The translations under genes and the position numbers were made by a program. Positions 15,905-23,783 of a DNA stretch of 62,219 bases are shown in pieces. Position 1 is the first letter of the stretch, and each line of letters opens with the position of its first letter. The notes beneath the pieces are model-generated. The model worked only from the letters and a program-made list of their open reading frames with translations. It did no database searches and had not been told where the DNA came from. The stretch is from Olsenella_K sp051878835. Its GTDB lineage: Bacteria > Actinomycetota > Coriobacteriia > Coriobacteriales > Atopobiaceae. The stretch lies in assembly GCA_051878835.1 (NCBI GenBank), contig JBJEKW010000020.1, positions 1-62,219 of the forward strand. The letters run 5' to 3'.

Positions 15905-17565
15905 TGAGAGACCTTCTGAAGTTCATCACGTGCGGCAGCGTGGACGATGGCAAGTCCACGCTGATCGGGCACCTTCTGTACGACTCGAAGCTCATCTATG
16001 CCGACCAGGCCCGCGCTCTGGAGCTGGACTCGAAGGTGGGCAGCCGCGGCGGCGCCATCGACTACTCGCTTTTGCTGGACGGACTCAGCGCCGAGCGCGA
16101 GCAGGGCATCACCATAGACGTGGCCTACCGCTACTTCACGACGGACGCGCGCAGCTTCATCGTGGCGGACACCCCCGGCCACGAGGAGTACACCAGGAAC
16201 ATGGCCGTGGGCGCCAGCTTTGCCGACCTGGCCGTCATCCTGGTGGACGCCAGCCAGGGCCTGCTGGTGCAGACCAGGCGCCACGCGCGCATCTGCGCCC
16301 TGGTGGGCATCCGCGACTTCGTGTTTGCCGTGAACAAGATGGACCTCGTGGGCTACAGCGAGGACGTGTTCAGGTCCATCGAGAAGGACGTGCGGGCCCT
16401 GGCAGACGAGCTGGGGCTGGAGCACGTGACCCTGATACCTGTGAGCGCCACCGAGGGCGACAACGTCACGCACAAGTCCGAGAACATGCCCTGGTACCAG
16501 GGCCAGGCCCTGCTGCCGTACCTGGAGCAGGTGGAGGTGGACACCGGCTCGCGCGGACGTGGCTTCTACCTGCCCGTGCAGCGCGTGTGCCGTCCCGACC
16601 ACACGTTCCGCGGCTTCCAGGGCCAGGTCGAGGCGAACTCTGTCAGCGTGGGCGACGAGGTCAGCGTGCTTCCCAGCGGAGAGACCGCTCACGTGAAGTC
16701 CATCCTGGTGGCGGGCGAGCCCGCCCGGGAGGCGCACTACGGACAGCCCGTCACGCTGCAGCTGGACCGCGAGGTGGACGTCAGCCGCGGCTGCGTCATC
16801 CAGTCCGGATCGGGCCTGAAGGTGGCCTCGTCGGTCTTGGCCACCATCCTGTGGATGGACGACCAGTCCCTGGTGCCCGGCCGTGACTTCTACGTGAAGC
16901 TGGGCACGAAGGAGATCCCGGGCCTTCTGACCAACGTGCTGTACGCCATCGACGTGAACACCGGCGAGCGGCGCAAGGTGGACGGCCTGCAGAAGAACGA
17001 GATCGCCGTCGTGAGCCTGACCTTCAACGAGGCCATCGTGGTGGACGAGTTCAAGAACCACCGGACCATGGGCGAGCTCATCCTGATAGACCGCGTCACG
17101 AACGCGACCGCCGCGGCGGGCGTCGTGGAGCGCGTGGACGACGCCGACGCCTCCGAGGGCTCCCGAGCCGACGCGCACCTGCGCATGGTGCTGAAGGGCC
17201 GCGCGGGCATCGTGGTGGAGTTCCCGCTGGCAGACGCCGAGCCCGCAGAGGGTCAGACGTTCGCCCTCGCGCAGGTGAAGGACGTCGAGAGGCGCCTGAT
17301 CGAGTGCGGCGTCGACGCCTACGTGTATGCGCCTGACGCCGACTCCCACGTGTACGAGGTCGTCTGGAACCTCACCCGCGCCGGCGTCACGGTGCTTCTG
17401 GCGCTGCCCGCGCAGCTGTCGCAGAAGCTGCCGCGCCGACTGGACAACCTGGTGTTTCGCGACTGGGCAGACCAGGTGGGCACCGACGCCGCGGACGTGG
17501 CGGACTACGTGGAGCGCATGGGCCGCACCAGCGGCCAGCCCGTGCAGGAGGGCGCCTACATCTAG
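15904..17565 (+). CDS. cysN: Sulfate adenylyltransferase subunit 1 (GTPase) with a P-loop-less APS kinase-like tail
   Basis: 553 residues. GTPase motifs GSVDDGKST (11-19), DTPGHEEYTRNM and NKMD are intact, followed by elongation-factor-like beta-barrels. E. coli CysN has about 475 residues. The extra C-terminal region (about 433-553) runs AGIVVEFPLADAEPAEGQ..., VERRLIECGVDAYVYAPDAD..., EVVWNLTRAGVTVLLALPAQ, which follows the order of an APS kinase domain (GxxVW-FTGLSGSGKST, LExxL, YVLDGDN, VAKLLxDAGxIVxxSF) but lacks any Walker A. So it is probably a decayed CysC domain, consistent with direct APS reduction by AprAB. Confidence 0.92.
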   Translation: MRDLLKFITCGSVDDGKSTLIGHLLYDSKLIYADQARALELDSKVGSRGGAIDYSLLLDGLSAEREQGITIDVAYRYFTTDARSFIVADTPGHEEYTRNMAVGASFADLAVILVDASQGLLVQTRRHARICALVGIRDFVFAVNKMDLVGYSEDVFRSIEKDVRALADELGLEHVTLIPVSATEGDNVTHKSENMPWYQGQALLPYLEQVEVDTGSRGRGFYLPVQRVCRPDHTFRGFQGQVEANSVSVGDEVSVLPSGETAHVKSILVAGEPAREAHYGQPVTLQLDREVDVSRGCVIQSGSGLKVASSVLATILWMDDQSLVPGRDFYVKLGTKEIPGLLTNVLYAIDVNTGERRKVDGLQKNEIAVVSLTFNEAIVVDEFKNHRTMGELILIDRVTNATAAAGVVERVDDADASEGSRADAHLRMVLKGRAGIVVEFPLADAEPAEGQTFALAQVKDVERRLIECGVDAYVYAPDADSHVYEVVWNLTRAGVTVLLALPAQLSQKLPRRLDNLVFRDWADQVGTDAADVADYVERMGRTSGQPVQEGAYI

Positions 17566-17567
17566 GC

Positions 17568-17584
17568 GCATGCCCTTCTTGCCC
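17568..17584 (-). repeat. Copy of the dispersed 17-nt word
   Basis: GCATGCCCTTCTTGCCC, the exact reverse complement of 4058-4074, three bases after the cysN stop. Its partner arm is not obvious here. The 135-bp gap to the next gene holds nothing else recognisable. Confidence 0.6.
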
Positions 17585-17700
17585 GCGGAACGAAAGGCGT
17601 GGGTGTCAGCTAGAGAGACGCGCGGGGATGGAAGCGCTGCGTCGATTGCTTTTGGGGTTGGGCCGGTGGGGCGACGCGACCTCGTTCGAGAGGAGAGGCT

Positions 17701-18570
17701 ATGGCAGAAAAGGTGGACTACGCCACCCTGAAGAAGGGCGGCTTCATGAGGCAGCGCCAGAAGGACCGCTTCTCGCTTCGCCTTCACACGGTGGGCGGCG
17801 CGCTCACCGCCGACGACCTGCGCAACATCGGGCAGATCGCAGACCGCTTTGGCAACGGCACGGTGCACCTGACGGCCAGGCAGGGCGTCGAGATTCCCTT
17901 CGTGCGCCTGCAGGACGTCGAGGCCATCAGGGCGGCGCTTGCCGAGGTGGGCCTGAGGCCCGGCGTGTGCGGGCCCCGCGTGCGCACCGTGACCGCGTGC
18001 CAGGGCAACCGCGTGTGCCCCTCGGCGAACATCGACACCACCGACATCGCGCAGAAGATCGACGAGCGCTACTACGGCGTGGAGCTGCCGCACAAGTTCA
18101 AGTTCGGCGTCACGGGCTGCCACAACAACTGCCTGAAGGCCGAGGAGAACGACGTGGGCATCAAGGGCTCGTGCAAGGTCACGTGGCTCGAGGACCCCTG
18201 CATCGGCTGCGGCATCTGCGAAAAGGCCTGCCGCGACGGCGCCATCACCATGCAGGACGGCAAGGTGGTCGTGGACTACGGCCGCTGCACCAGCTGCGGG
18301 CGCTGCGCCAAGGCCTGCCCCGTGGACGCCTGGCGCGTGCAGAGGGGCTGCTTCACCGTGTCGTTCGGCGGCCAGTTCGGCAGCAAGCTGGTCCAGGGGC
18401 GCACCGTGGTCCCCGTGATAGAGGACGAGGAGACGCTGTTCCGCGTGACGGACGCCGCCATCGACTACTTCAAGGAGCACGCCCGCAAGGGCGAGCGCCT
18501 GGCGCAGCTGCTGAAGCGCGTCGGGACCGAGGAATTCGACCAGAAGATTCGGGAGGCCTATCGTGGCTAG
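17701..18570 (+). CDS. Siroheme [4Fe-4S] sulfite reductase with two ferredoxin clusters (small dissimilatory-type)
   Basis: 289 residues; GAGAGGAG before the ATG. The siroheme/[4Fe-4S] pattern TACQGNRVCPS...GVTGCHNNCLKAEEND and a ferredoxin insert CIGCGICEKACRDG...CTSCGRCAKACPVD identify a compact AsrC/group I-like sulfite reductase. It would reduce the sulfite made by AprAB to sulfide with six electrons from ferredoxin. FMRQRQKDRFSLRLHTVGG and HLTARQGVEIPFV match the substrate-binding half. The gene overlaps the next one by 8 bp. No separate CysI/CysJ is needed. Confidence 0.9.
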   Translation: MAEKVDYATLKKGGFMRQRQKDRFSLRLHTVGGALTADDLRNIGQIADRFGNGTVHLTARQGVEIPFVRLQDVEAIRAALAEVGLRPGVCGPRVRTVTACQGNRVCPSANIDTTDIAQKIDERYYGVELPHKFKFGVTGCHNNCLKAEENDVGIKGSCKVTWLEDPCIGCGICEKACRDGAITMQDGKVVVDYGRCTSCGRCAKACPVDAWRVQRGCFTVSFGGQFGSKLVQGRTVVPVIEDEETLFRVTDAAIDYFKEHARKGERLAQLLKRVGTEEFDQKIREAYRG

Positions 18571-18817
18571 CTTTGAGGTTGCGGACACCGTCGACATCAC
18601 CGACGTCGTGTGCCCGGTCACGTTCGTAAAGACGAAGATCGCCCTGGACGGCCTGGACGCCGGGGAGGTGCTGCAGGTGCACCTGGCAGACGGCGAGCCG
18701 CTGCAGAACGTGCCCCGCTCGTGCAAGGAGGAGGGGCACAAGGTGCTGAGCCTCACCGACAACGGCGACGGCACCTACGAGATGCTGGTCCAGAAGGGCG
18801 AGGACGCCGACGAGTAG
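18563..18817 (+). CDS. TusA-family sulfur carrier
   Basis: 84 residues from a GTG start that overlaps the sulfite reductase stop, with GGGAGG 7 nt upstream. Cys17 lies in DVVCPVTFVKTKIALDGL, the CPxP-like motif of TusA/SirA (here CPVT), followed by VLQVHLADGEPLQNVPRSCKEEGHKV. TusA proteins carry sulfur as a persulfide on this Cys. In this operon it likely receives or passes sulfide equivalents between the sulfite reductase and the ThiS-like carrier; the direction is inference. Confidence 0.85.
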   Translation: MASFEVADTVDITDVVCPVTFVKTKIALDGLDAGEVLQVHLADGEPLQNVPRSCKEEGHKVLSLTDNGDGTYEMLVQKGEDADE

Positions 18818-18868
18818 GGCATGGCGCGCCTCGAGTGCGCATGCGCTTCTTACCAGAAGGGAGCACCG

Positions 18869-19078
18869 ATGAAGATTCAGGTGGCCGGGGAGCCCCGCGA
18901 GTACGCGGACGGCCTCACCGTGCAGGGTCTCATAGAGGCCGAGAAGGTCCAGAACCCGCTGTACGTCACCGTGTCCGTGAACGACGCCTTCGTGCGCAGC
19001 GACGAGTTTGCCTCGCACGTGCTGAAGGACGGCGACCAGGTGGAGTTCATGTACTTCATGGGCGGGGGCGCTCGGTAG
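18869..19078 (+). CDS. ThiS/MoaD-like sulfur carrier protein with C-terminal extension
   Basis: 69 residues; AAGGGAG before the ATG. The beta-grasp sequence MKIQVAGEPREYADGLTVQGL...LKDGDQVEFMYFMGGG resembles ThiS/MoaD/HcyS. It ends Gly-Gly-Gly-Ala-Arg, so the diglycine needed for thiocarboxylate formation is masked by two residues. The adjoining ThiF-like and JAMM peptidase genes would adenylate and trim it. The same logic is known for CysO (Mycobacterium) and HcyS (Wolinella) in cysteine and homocysteine synthesis. The acceptor enzyme is not in the window. Confidence 0.85.
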   Translation: MKIQVAGEPREYADGLTVQGLIEAEKVQNPLYVTVSVNDAFVRSDEFASHVLKDGDQVEFMYFMGGGAR

Positions 19079-19909
19079 ATGGCCATGACAAACGAGCAGA
19101 TGGAGCGCTACTCGCGCCACATCCTGCTGAAGCAGATAGGCGTGAAGGGCCAGCGGAAGATCTCGAAGGGCCGCGTGCTGATCATCGGCGCTGGCGGCCT
19201 GGGGGCGCCCGCCGCGCTGTACCTGGCCGCTGCCGGAGTGGGCACCATCGGCATCGTGGACGCCGACGTGGTGGACCTCTCGAACCTGCAGCGCCAGGTC
19301 ATCCACACGACCCCCGACGTGGGAAAGCCGAAGGTCGTCTCGGCCGCCGAGACCATGCGGGCCATAAACCCCGACGTCAACGTGGTCCCCATCCAGGACT
19401 TCGTCAGCGCCAGCAACGTGATGGACCTCATCAAGGACTACGACTTCATCCTGGACGGCACGGACAACTTCCCCGCGAAGTTCCTCATCAACGACGCCTG
19501 CGTGCTGGGGCAGAAGCCCTTCTCGCACGCGGGAATCCTGAGGTTCAACGGCCAGCTGATGACCTACGTGCCGGGGGAGGGGCCGTGCTACCGCTGCGTG
19601 TTCAAGGAGCCGCCTCCAGCGAACGCGGTTCCCACCTGCAGCCAGGCGGGCGTCATCGGCGCCATGGGCGGCGTCATCGGCAGCCTGCAGGCCATGGAGG
19701 CCATCAAGTTCCTGACCGGCGTGGGCGACCTGTTGACGGGAAGGCTTCTGACCTACGACGCGCTGAGCATGCGCTTCCGCGAGATCAAGGTCTCGCGCGA
19801 CCCCGACTGCGCCGTGTGCGGCGAGCATGCCACCATCCTGCATCCCATCGACTACGAGCAGGCGGCGTGCGACCTGAAGTCGCACCAGGCCGCCGCGGCG
19901 CAGGGGTGA
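19079..19909 (+). CDS. ThiF/MoeB/HesA-family adenylyltransferase for the sulfur carrier
   Basis: 276 residues. YSRHILLKQIGVKGQRKISKGRVLIIGAGGLGAPAALYLAAAGVGTIGIVDADVVDLSNLQRQ is the classic E1-like start, with the ATP-binding GxGGLG, a NLQRQ motif and a catalytic Cys region (CVFKEPPPANAVPTCSQAGVIGAMGGVIG). A CxxC pair near the end (DCAVCGEH) may bind zinc with an earlier cysteine pair. The gene starts immediately after the carrier stop. It would activate the carrier C-terminus as acyl-AMP prior to sulfur transfer. Confidence 0.9.
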   Translation: MAMTNEQMERYSRHILLKQIGVKGQRKISKGRVLIIGAGGLGAPAALYLAAAGVGTIGIVDADVVDLSNLQRQVIHTTPDVGKPKVVSAAETMRAINPDVNVVPIQDFVSASNVMDLIKDYDFILDGTDNFPAKFLINDACVLGQKPFSHAGILRFNGQLMTYVPGEGPCYRCVFKEPPPANAVPTCSQAGVIGAMGGVIGSLQAMEAIKFLTGVGDLLTGRLLTYDALSMRFREIKVSRDPDCAVCGEHATILHPIDYEQAACDLKSHQAAAAQG

Positions 19910-19914
19910 GGGGC

Positions 19915-20328
19915 ATGTACACCGTCAGGCTCTCGAAGGCGGACTACCAGAAGATCCTGGAGCACTGTCGGGCGGGGCTGCCAAACGAGGCGTGCGGCCT
20001 TCTGGCCGGCAGGGTCCAGGGTGACGTGAAGCTCGTGGAGCGCGTCTATCCGTGCCCAAACCCCGACGCCAGTCCCGAGCACTTCACCATCACGCCGCAG
20101 GCGCAGCTGGCCGCCATCCGTGACGCCCGCGCCAACGGGCTCCAGATGCTGGGGAACTTCCACTCGCACCCGGCAACGCCCTCCCGACAGTCTGAGGAGG
20201 ACAAGCGCCTGTCGTATGACCACGACGCCAGCTACCTGATCCTCTCGCTGGCGCAGGAGCAGCCGGTGCTGAACTCGTTTCACTTCGACGGCGTCGAGCC
20301 GACGAAGGAGAGGCTGGAAATCGTGTAG
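19915..20328 (+). CDS. M67/JAMM metallopeptidase (CysO-trimming Mec+ type)
   Basis: 137 residues. The zinc site is Glu25 (NEACG), His83 and His85 (NFHSHP), Ser93 and Asp96, matching HxHx(7)SxxD. Family members Mec+ and HcyD cut a short peptide or amino acid from a ubiquitin-like sulfur carrier, or release cysteine from it. Its position 5 bp after the ThiF-like gene supports that role; here it would remove Ala-Arg from the carrier. AGGGGTGA forms the ribosome-binding site. Confidence 0.9.
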   Translation: MYTVRLSKADYQKILEHCRAGLPNEACGLLAGRVQGDVKLVERVYPCPNPDASPEHFTITPQAQLAAIRDARANGLQMLGNFHSHPATPSRQSEEDKRLSYDHDASYLILSLAQEQPVLNSFHFDGVEPTKERLEIV

Positions 20329-20384
20329 CTGGGCCCGCGCAGCCGGCTGTCGCCTTGCCGCGGGCCACTGAGGGAGGTAGGGCC

Positions 20385-22184
20385 ATGGACAGCTGGGATG
20401 CGGTTGCAGACGGTGCGCTCGCCGAGGGCACCGTTGCCGAGGGTGCGAAGTACCCCGCGGGCCAGTGTGCCTCGGACAGGACCGGGCTGCTGCGGCGCGC
20501 CCGTGGCGTATGGCGCGCGTTTGCCGGCATGGCTCGCATCGGCGTCATGGGCTTCGGGGGCGGAAACGCCCTCGTGCCCGTGATCGAGCGCGAGGTGGTC
20601 GCGGACAAGGGGCCGCGTGCGGGTGCCGCTGCGGGCGTCCACGCGGGTGAGAGGCCCCTCACTCAGGAGGAGTACGATCGCGCGGTAGTCGTCGCCAACA
20701 TTACGCCCGGGGCCCTGCCCGTGGAGGTGGCATCCAGCGTGGGCGAGCGCCTGGCGGGGCCTGCGGGCATGGTCGCCGGGGCCGTTGGCATGGGGCTGCC
20801 GGGTGCGCTTCTGAGTTTTCTGCTGCTGGCGGCGTTCTCGTACGCCTCCTCTGCCGTGGAGCTGCAGGTCAGCTTTGCGTCGGTGGGCATCGGCATGCTC
20901 ATCGTGTACGTGCTGGTGTCCTATGTGATGGCTGCCGTGCGGCAGAAGGCGGCGCACTCCGTGGAGCGTGCCGTGTCCGTGGCCCTGGTGGCGGCGGTCT
21001 TTGCCGTCACCTGCGGCAAGCAGCTGGCGAGGGTGATTGGCTGGAACCCCATGCCCTTCTCGCTGAGCACCTTGGAGGTGCTGGGACTCGCGTTCTTCGT
21101 GATCTTCTACACGGGTGGAGGCAGGGTCGTTACGCACACCGTTTCGAACTGCCAGTCCATCGGGCGGGGAGTCCGGGCAGCTGGGGCGTCGAACGCCGAT
21201 GCGTCGAACCCGTCCGCAGCCGCTCCCGCCTCTGATGCGCTCAGGCAAAGCCGCCATGCGTCAAGCTCACGTCTGCTGAGCCGTCTTGCATCCGGCCTGC
21301 TCCGGAGGGGCGTGGCCGGCGAGGAGCCGCGCTGGCTGCGCGGTGCCGTCGCCGCGGCGCTGGTGGTGGCATACGTCGCGGGCGTGAACGGCTGCCCGGG
21401 GCTGAGCCTGCCGCAGACGTGCGTGGCGCTGCGCGTGACCATGGTGGCGCTGGGTGCCTGGGGCTTTGGCGGCGCTATAGTGGCGGACGGCCTTCCCGAG
21501 GGCGGCTTTGCGTGGGGAAGGCTCCTGCGCGGAATCGGGGCGTGGTGCGCGTTCATGGCCGTCTGCTGCCTGCCGGCGCTGCTGCTGGTGCCCAACGCGG
21601 CGGGCTTCCTGGGCAACGGAGCCGCATCCGTGCTGATGTCGTTCGGTGGGGGAGACGCGTACCTGGCCATCGGCCACGGCCTGTTCGTGGACTCGGGGCT
21701 GGTCTCCAGCGCCCAGTACTACGGCCAGGTGGCGACCATCTCGAACGCCATGCCCGGCTCCATCATCTGCAAGGTGCTGTCGGGGGTTGGCTACCTGGTG
21801 GGGTACCAGCAGGGCTTTGCCGCTGGCGCGTGGCTGGCCCTGGCGGGGTTTGCCGTGGGCGTCGGGTTTTCGGGGCTGTCGTTTCTGGTGATGTACCATG
21901 TGTACGAGCGCTTCGAGCGCCTGTGCGTGTTTTGCCTGGTGAAGCGCTACATACGCCCCATCATCGGCGGACTTCTGCTGACGGTGGCCCTGGGCATGGT
22001 GGGGCTGAACCTGGAGGTGGCCCCTACCACGGGCGTGGGCCTGGTGCCTATGATCGTGATTTCCGCAGCGGTGTTCGCGCTGGTGTGGTGGCTCGGCCGC
22101 GTGCGAGAGGTGTCGCTGGGCAAGCTGGTGCTCGTGGCGGCCGGAGTGTCGCTGGCGCTGTGCAACCTGGCCGTCGCGCTGTAG
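20385..22184 (+). CDS. ChrA-family (CHR) anion transporter, fused two-domain form
   Basis: 599 residues; GAGGGAGG before the ATG. The first CHR domain has GFGGGNALVPVIEREVV and ITPGALPVEVASSVGERLAGPAGMVAGAVG; a second begins near residue 370 with LPNAAGFLGNGAASVLMSFGGGDAYLAIGHGLF and NAMPGSIICKVLSGVGYLVGY. About ten hydrophobic segments. Named for chromate efflux, but as the last gene of a sulfate-assimilation operon it more likely moves sulfate; chromate is a sulfate analogue, and some CHR proteins are placed with sulfur genes. A variable loop of about 60 residues with Ser/Ala-rich sequence separates the halves. Confidence 0.8.
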   Translation: MDSWDAVADGALAEGTVAEGAKYPAGQCASDRTGLLRRARGVWRAFAGMARIGVMGFGGGNALVPVIEREVVADKGPRAGAAAGVHAGERPLTQEEYDRAVVVANITPGALPVEVASSVGERLAGPAGMVAGAVGMGLPGALLSFLLLAAFSYASSAVELQVSFASVGIGMLIVYVLVSYVMAAVRQKAAHSVERAVSVALVAAVFAVTCGKQLARVIGWNPMPFSLSTLEVLGLAFFVIFYTGGGRVVTHTVSNCQSIGRGVRAAGASNADASNPSAAAPASDALRQSRHASSSRLLSRLASGLLRRGVAGEEPRWLRGAVAAALVVAYVAGVNGCPGLSLPQTCVALRVTMVALGAWGFGGAIVADGLPEGGFAWGRLLRGIGAWCAFMAVCCLPALLLVPNAAGFLGNGAASVLMSFGGGDAYLAIGHGLFVDSGLVSSAQYYGQVATISNAMPGSIICKVLSGVGYLVGYQQGFAAGAWLALAGFAVGVGFSGLSFLVMYHVYERFERLCVFCLVKRYIRPIIGGLLLTVALGMVGLNLEVAPTTGVGLVPMIVISAAVFALVWWLGRVREVSLGKLVLVAAGVSLALCNLAVAL

Positions 22185-22281
22185 GATGCGAAGGCGCTTA
22201 CCCATCCAAATGGCTGCGCACCAGGTCAAAGACATTGCTGGCCAGGCATCCGTCACGGCTAGGGGCCTCTGAATACGGGCT

Positions 22282-22366
22282 GCGCACGCGATTGAAAATC
22301 GCGTGCGCTAGAAGCTCCAGAAAACGCAATCACGTGCGTTGCTGCACACACGATTGCGTCTGGAGA
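22282..22366. terminator. Two tandem hairpins downstream of the sulfur operon
   Basis: Hairpin 1 is a perfect 11-bp stem, GCGCACGCGAT/ATCGCGTGCGC (22282-22308), loop TGAAA. Hairpin 2 (about 22315-22363) pairs CTCCAG + ACGCAATC with GATTGCGT + CTGGAG, with an AAA bulge, and is followed by ACGGTTTTTA. The second is likely the terminator between two convergent genes. The rest of the 328-bp gap holds nothing coding; a CGAATGCATTCG palindrome sits at 22477-22488. Confidence 0.6.
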
Positions 22367-22512
22367 CGGTTTTTACGCACGGCATTTCGAATTGTGTGCA
22401 CAGGCGGAGGAGGCCGGCACTGCCGAGCACCCCCCCGCCCCTTATTAGCATCGTTTAGTAGACGACAGTGCAGTAACGAATGCATTCGATTCGCTGTGCG
22501 CCCAGTAGGCTG

Positions 22513-23454
22513 CTACTTCTTTGTGTAGTCGTAGAAGCCCTTGCCCGCGTTGACGCCCAGCTCGCCGGCGTCGATCTTCTCCTTCAGGCGCTTGACCACC
22601 TTGGCCTGGACGGAGTCGGGGTCCTTGGCCCTGGGGTCCATGAGGCCGATGTTGTACGCGGTCGTCAGGCCCACGATGTCCAGGATGCGGAACGGGCCCG
22701 CCGGGGCGCCCGTGGCGATGGTCCAGGTGGTGTCGATGGTCTGCGGGTCGGCGACGTCGTTGGCCCACAGCCCCTCGGCGGCCATCAGGAAAGGCACCAG
22801 CATGCTGTTCAGGATGTAGCCCGGCTGCTCCTTGTGCAGGCACAGGGGCACCATGCCGATGGCGCGCGCGAACTCGACGACCTCGTCGTAGTAGGCCTGC
22901 TCCGTGCCCGCGTGACCCATGACCTCGGCGGTGTTGAAGCGCCAGATCTCGTTGGCGAAGTGCAGGGCCAGGTACTTCTGGGGACGGCCCGTGTAGCTGG
23001 CGAAGGCGCTGGGCAGCATCGTGGAGGAGTTCGTGGCGATGATGGTGCGCTCGGGCAGGTACTCCTGCATGCGGGTGTACAGGTCGATCTTCTGCTTCGG
23101 GTCCTCGGCGATGGCCTCGATCACCAGGTCGGCGTCGCTGAAGGCCTCCTCGTAGCTGGTGGTCAGCTTCAGGGACTTGTACGCCTGCTCGGCGCGCTCC
23201 TTCAGCTGGTCGATGCCGGCCGCGTCGGGGCGCTCGTCGGCAAAGCCGTTGGCCCAGGCGGCGGGGTTGGTCTTCGCGGCCTCCAGGGTCTGGAGGTAGA
23301 CGTTGTGCAGACGGTCCAGCTTGGGCTGGCAGCGGCCAATGGAACCCTCGGAGCGCAGCCAGATGGTGACGTTGAACCCCTTGTAGGCGCTCTGGTAGGC
23401 TATCTGGCTTCCCAGAACTCCGCCGCCTGCTACCACGACGTTCTTGATGTCCAT
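22513..23454 (-). CDS. 3-hydroxyacyl-CoA dehydrogenase (NAD-dependent)
   Basis: 313 residues; AAGGAG before the ATG. NVVVAGGGVLGSQIAYQ (dinucleotide fold), DADLVIEAIAEDPKQKIDLY, IIATNSSTMLPSAFASYTGRP, LALHFANEIWRFNTAEVMGH, QPGYILNSMLVPFLMAA, and GPAGPFRILDIVGL are standard 3HCDH motifs. The tail GKGFYDYTKK is the conserved C-terminus. It oxidises or forms 3-hydroxyacyl-CoA, in butyrate-type fermentation or amino acid breakdown. No partner thiolase or crotonase lies nearby. Upstream (23455-23783, 329 bp) is noncoding with no clear promoter. Confidence 0.88.
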   Translation of the reverse strand: MDIKNVVVAGGGVLGSQIAYQSAYKGFNVTIWLRSEGSIGRCQPKLDRLHNVYLQTLEAAKTNPAAWANGFADERPDAAGIDQLKERAEQAYKSLKLTTSYEEAFSDADLVIEAIAEDPKQKIDLYTRMQEYLPERTIIATNSSTMLPSAFASYTGRPQKYLALHFANEIWRFNTAEVMGHAGTEQAYYDEVVEFARAIGMVPLCLHKEQPGYILNSMLVPFLMAAEGLWANDVADPQTIDTTWTIATGAPAGPFRILDIVGLTTAYNIGLMDPRAKDPDSVQAKVVKRLKEKIDAGELGVNAGKGFYDYTKK

Positions 23455-23783
23455 GAGATTCTCCTTGCTGTAGGGGGTATAGGTATGCCCGCCCCGGCTC
23501 GACCAGCCCTTCTCCATCGCGCCACCTGCGTCGTCACGCGCGGATGGAAGCGGCGCAGCACCCATGATTGTCCCCCTGCGGCAGCCATTTGAGAACGGGG
23601 CTCCCGCCGTCGAGCCATGCGGCCCTGTCCAGCGGGCGGTTTTGAGGTCTGGGTGGTCTTTGGACGCGTCACTTCGGGCGCATCGAGCGGGGCATCCGGG
23701 GAACATACTCTGACGGATGGGCGCCTCCCGAGCGTGCAGGGCCGCGCCCTGAGTCTCGAGCATGCGCAAAGGGGATACCTCTT

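Noticed and set aside
15745..18774. 1,009-codon open frame on the minus strand
   Set aside because: It is antisense to cysD, cysN, sulfite reductase and tusA, all well supported; long antisense frames are expected at this GC content and codon bias.
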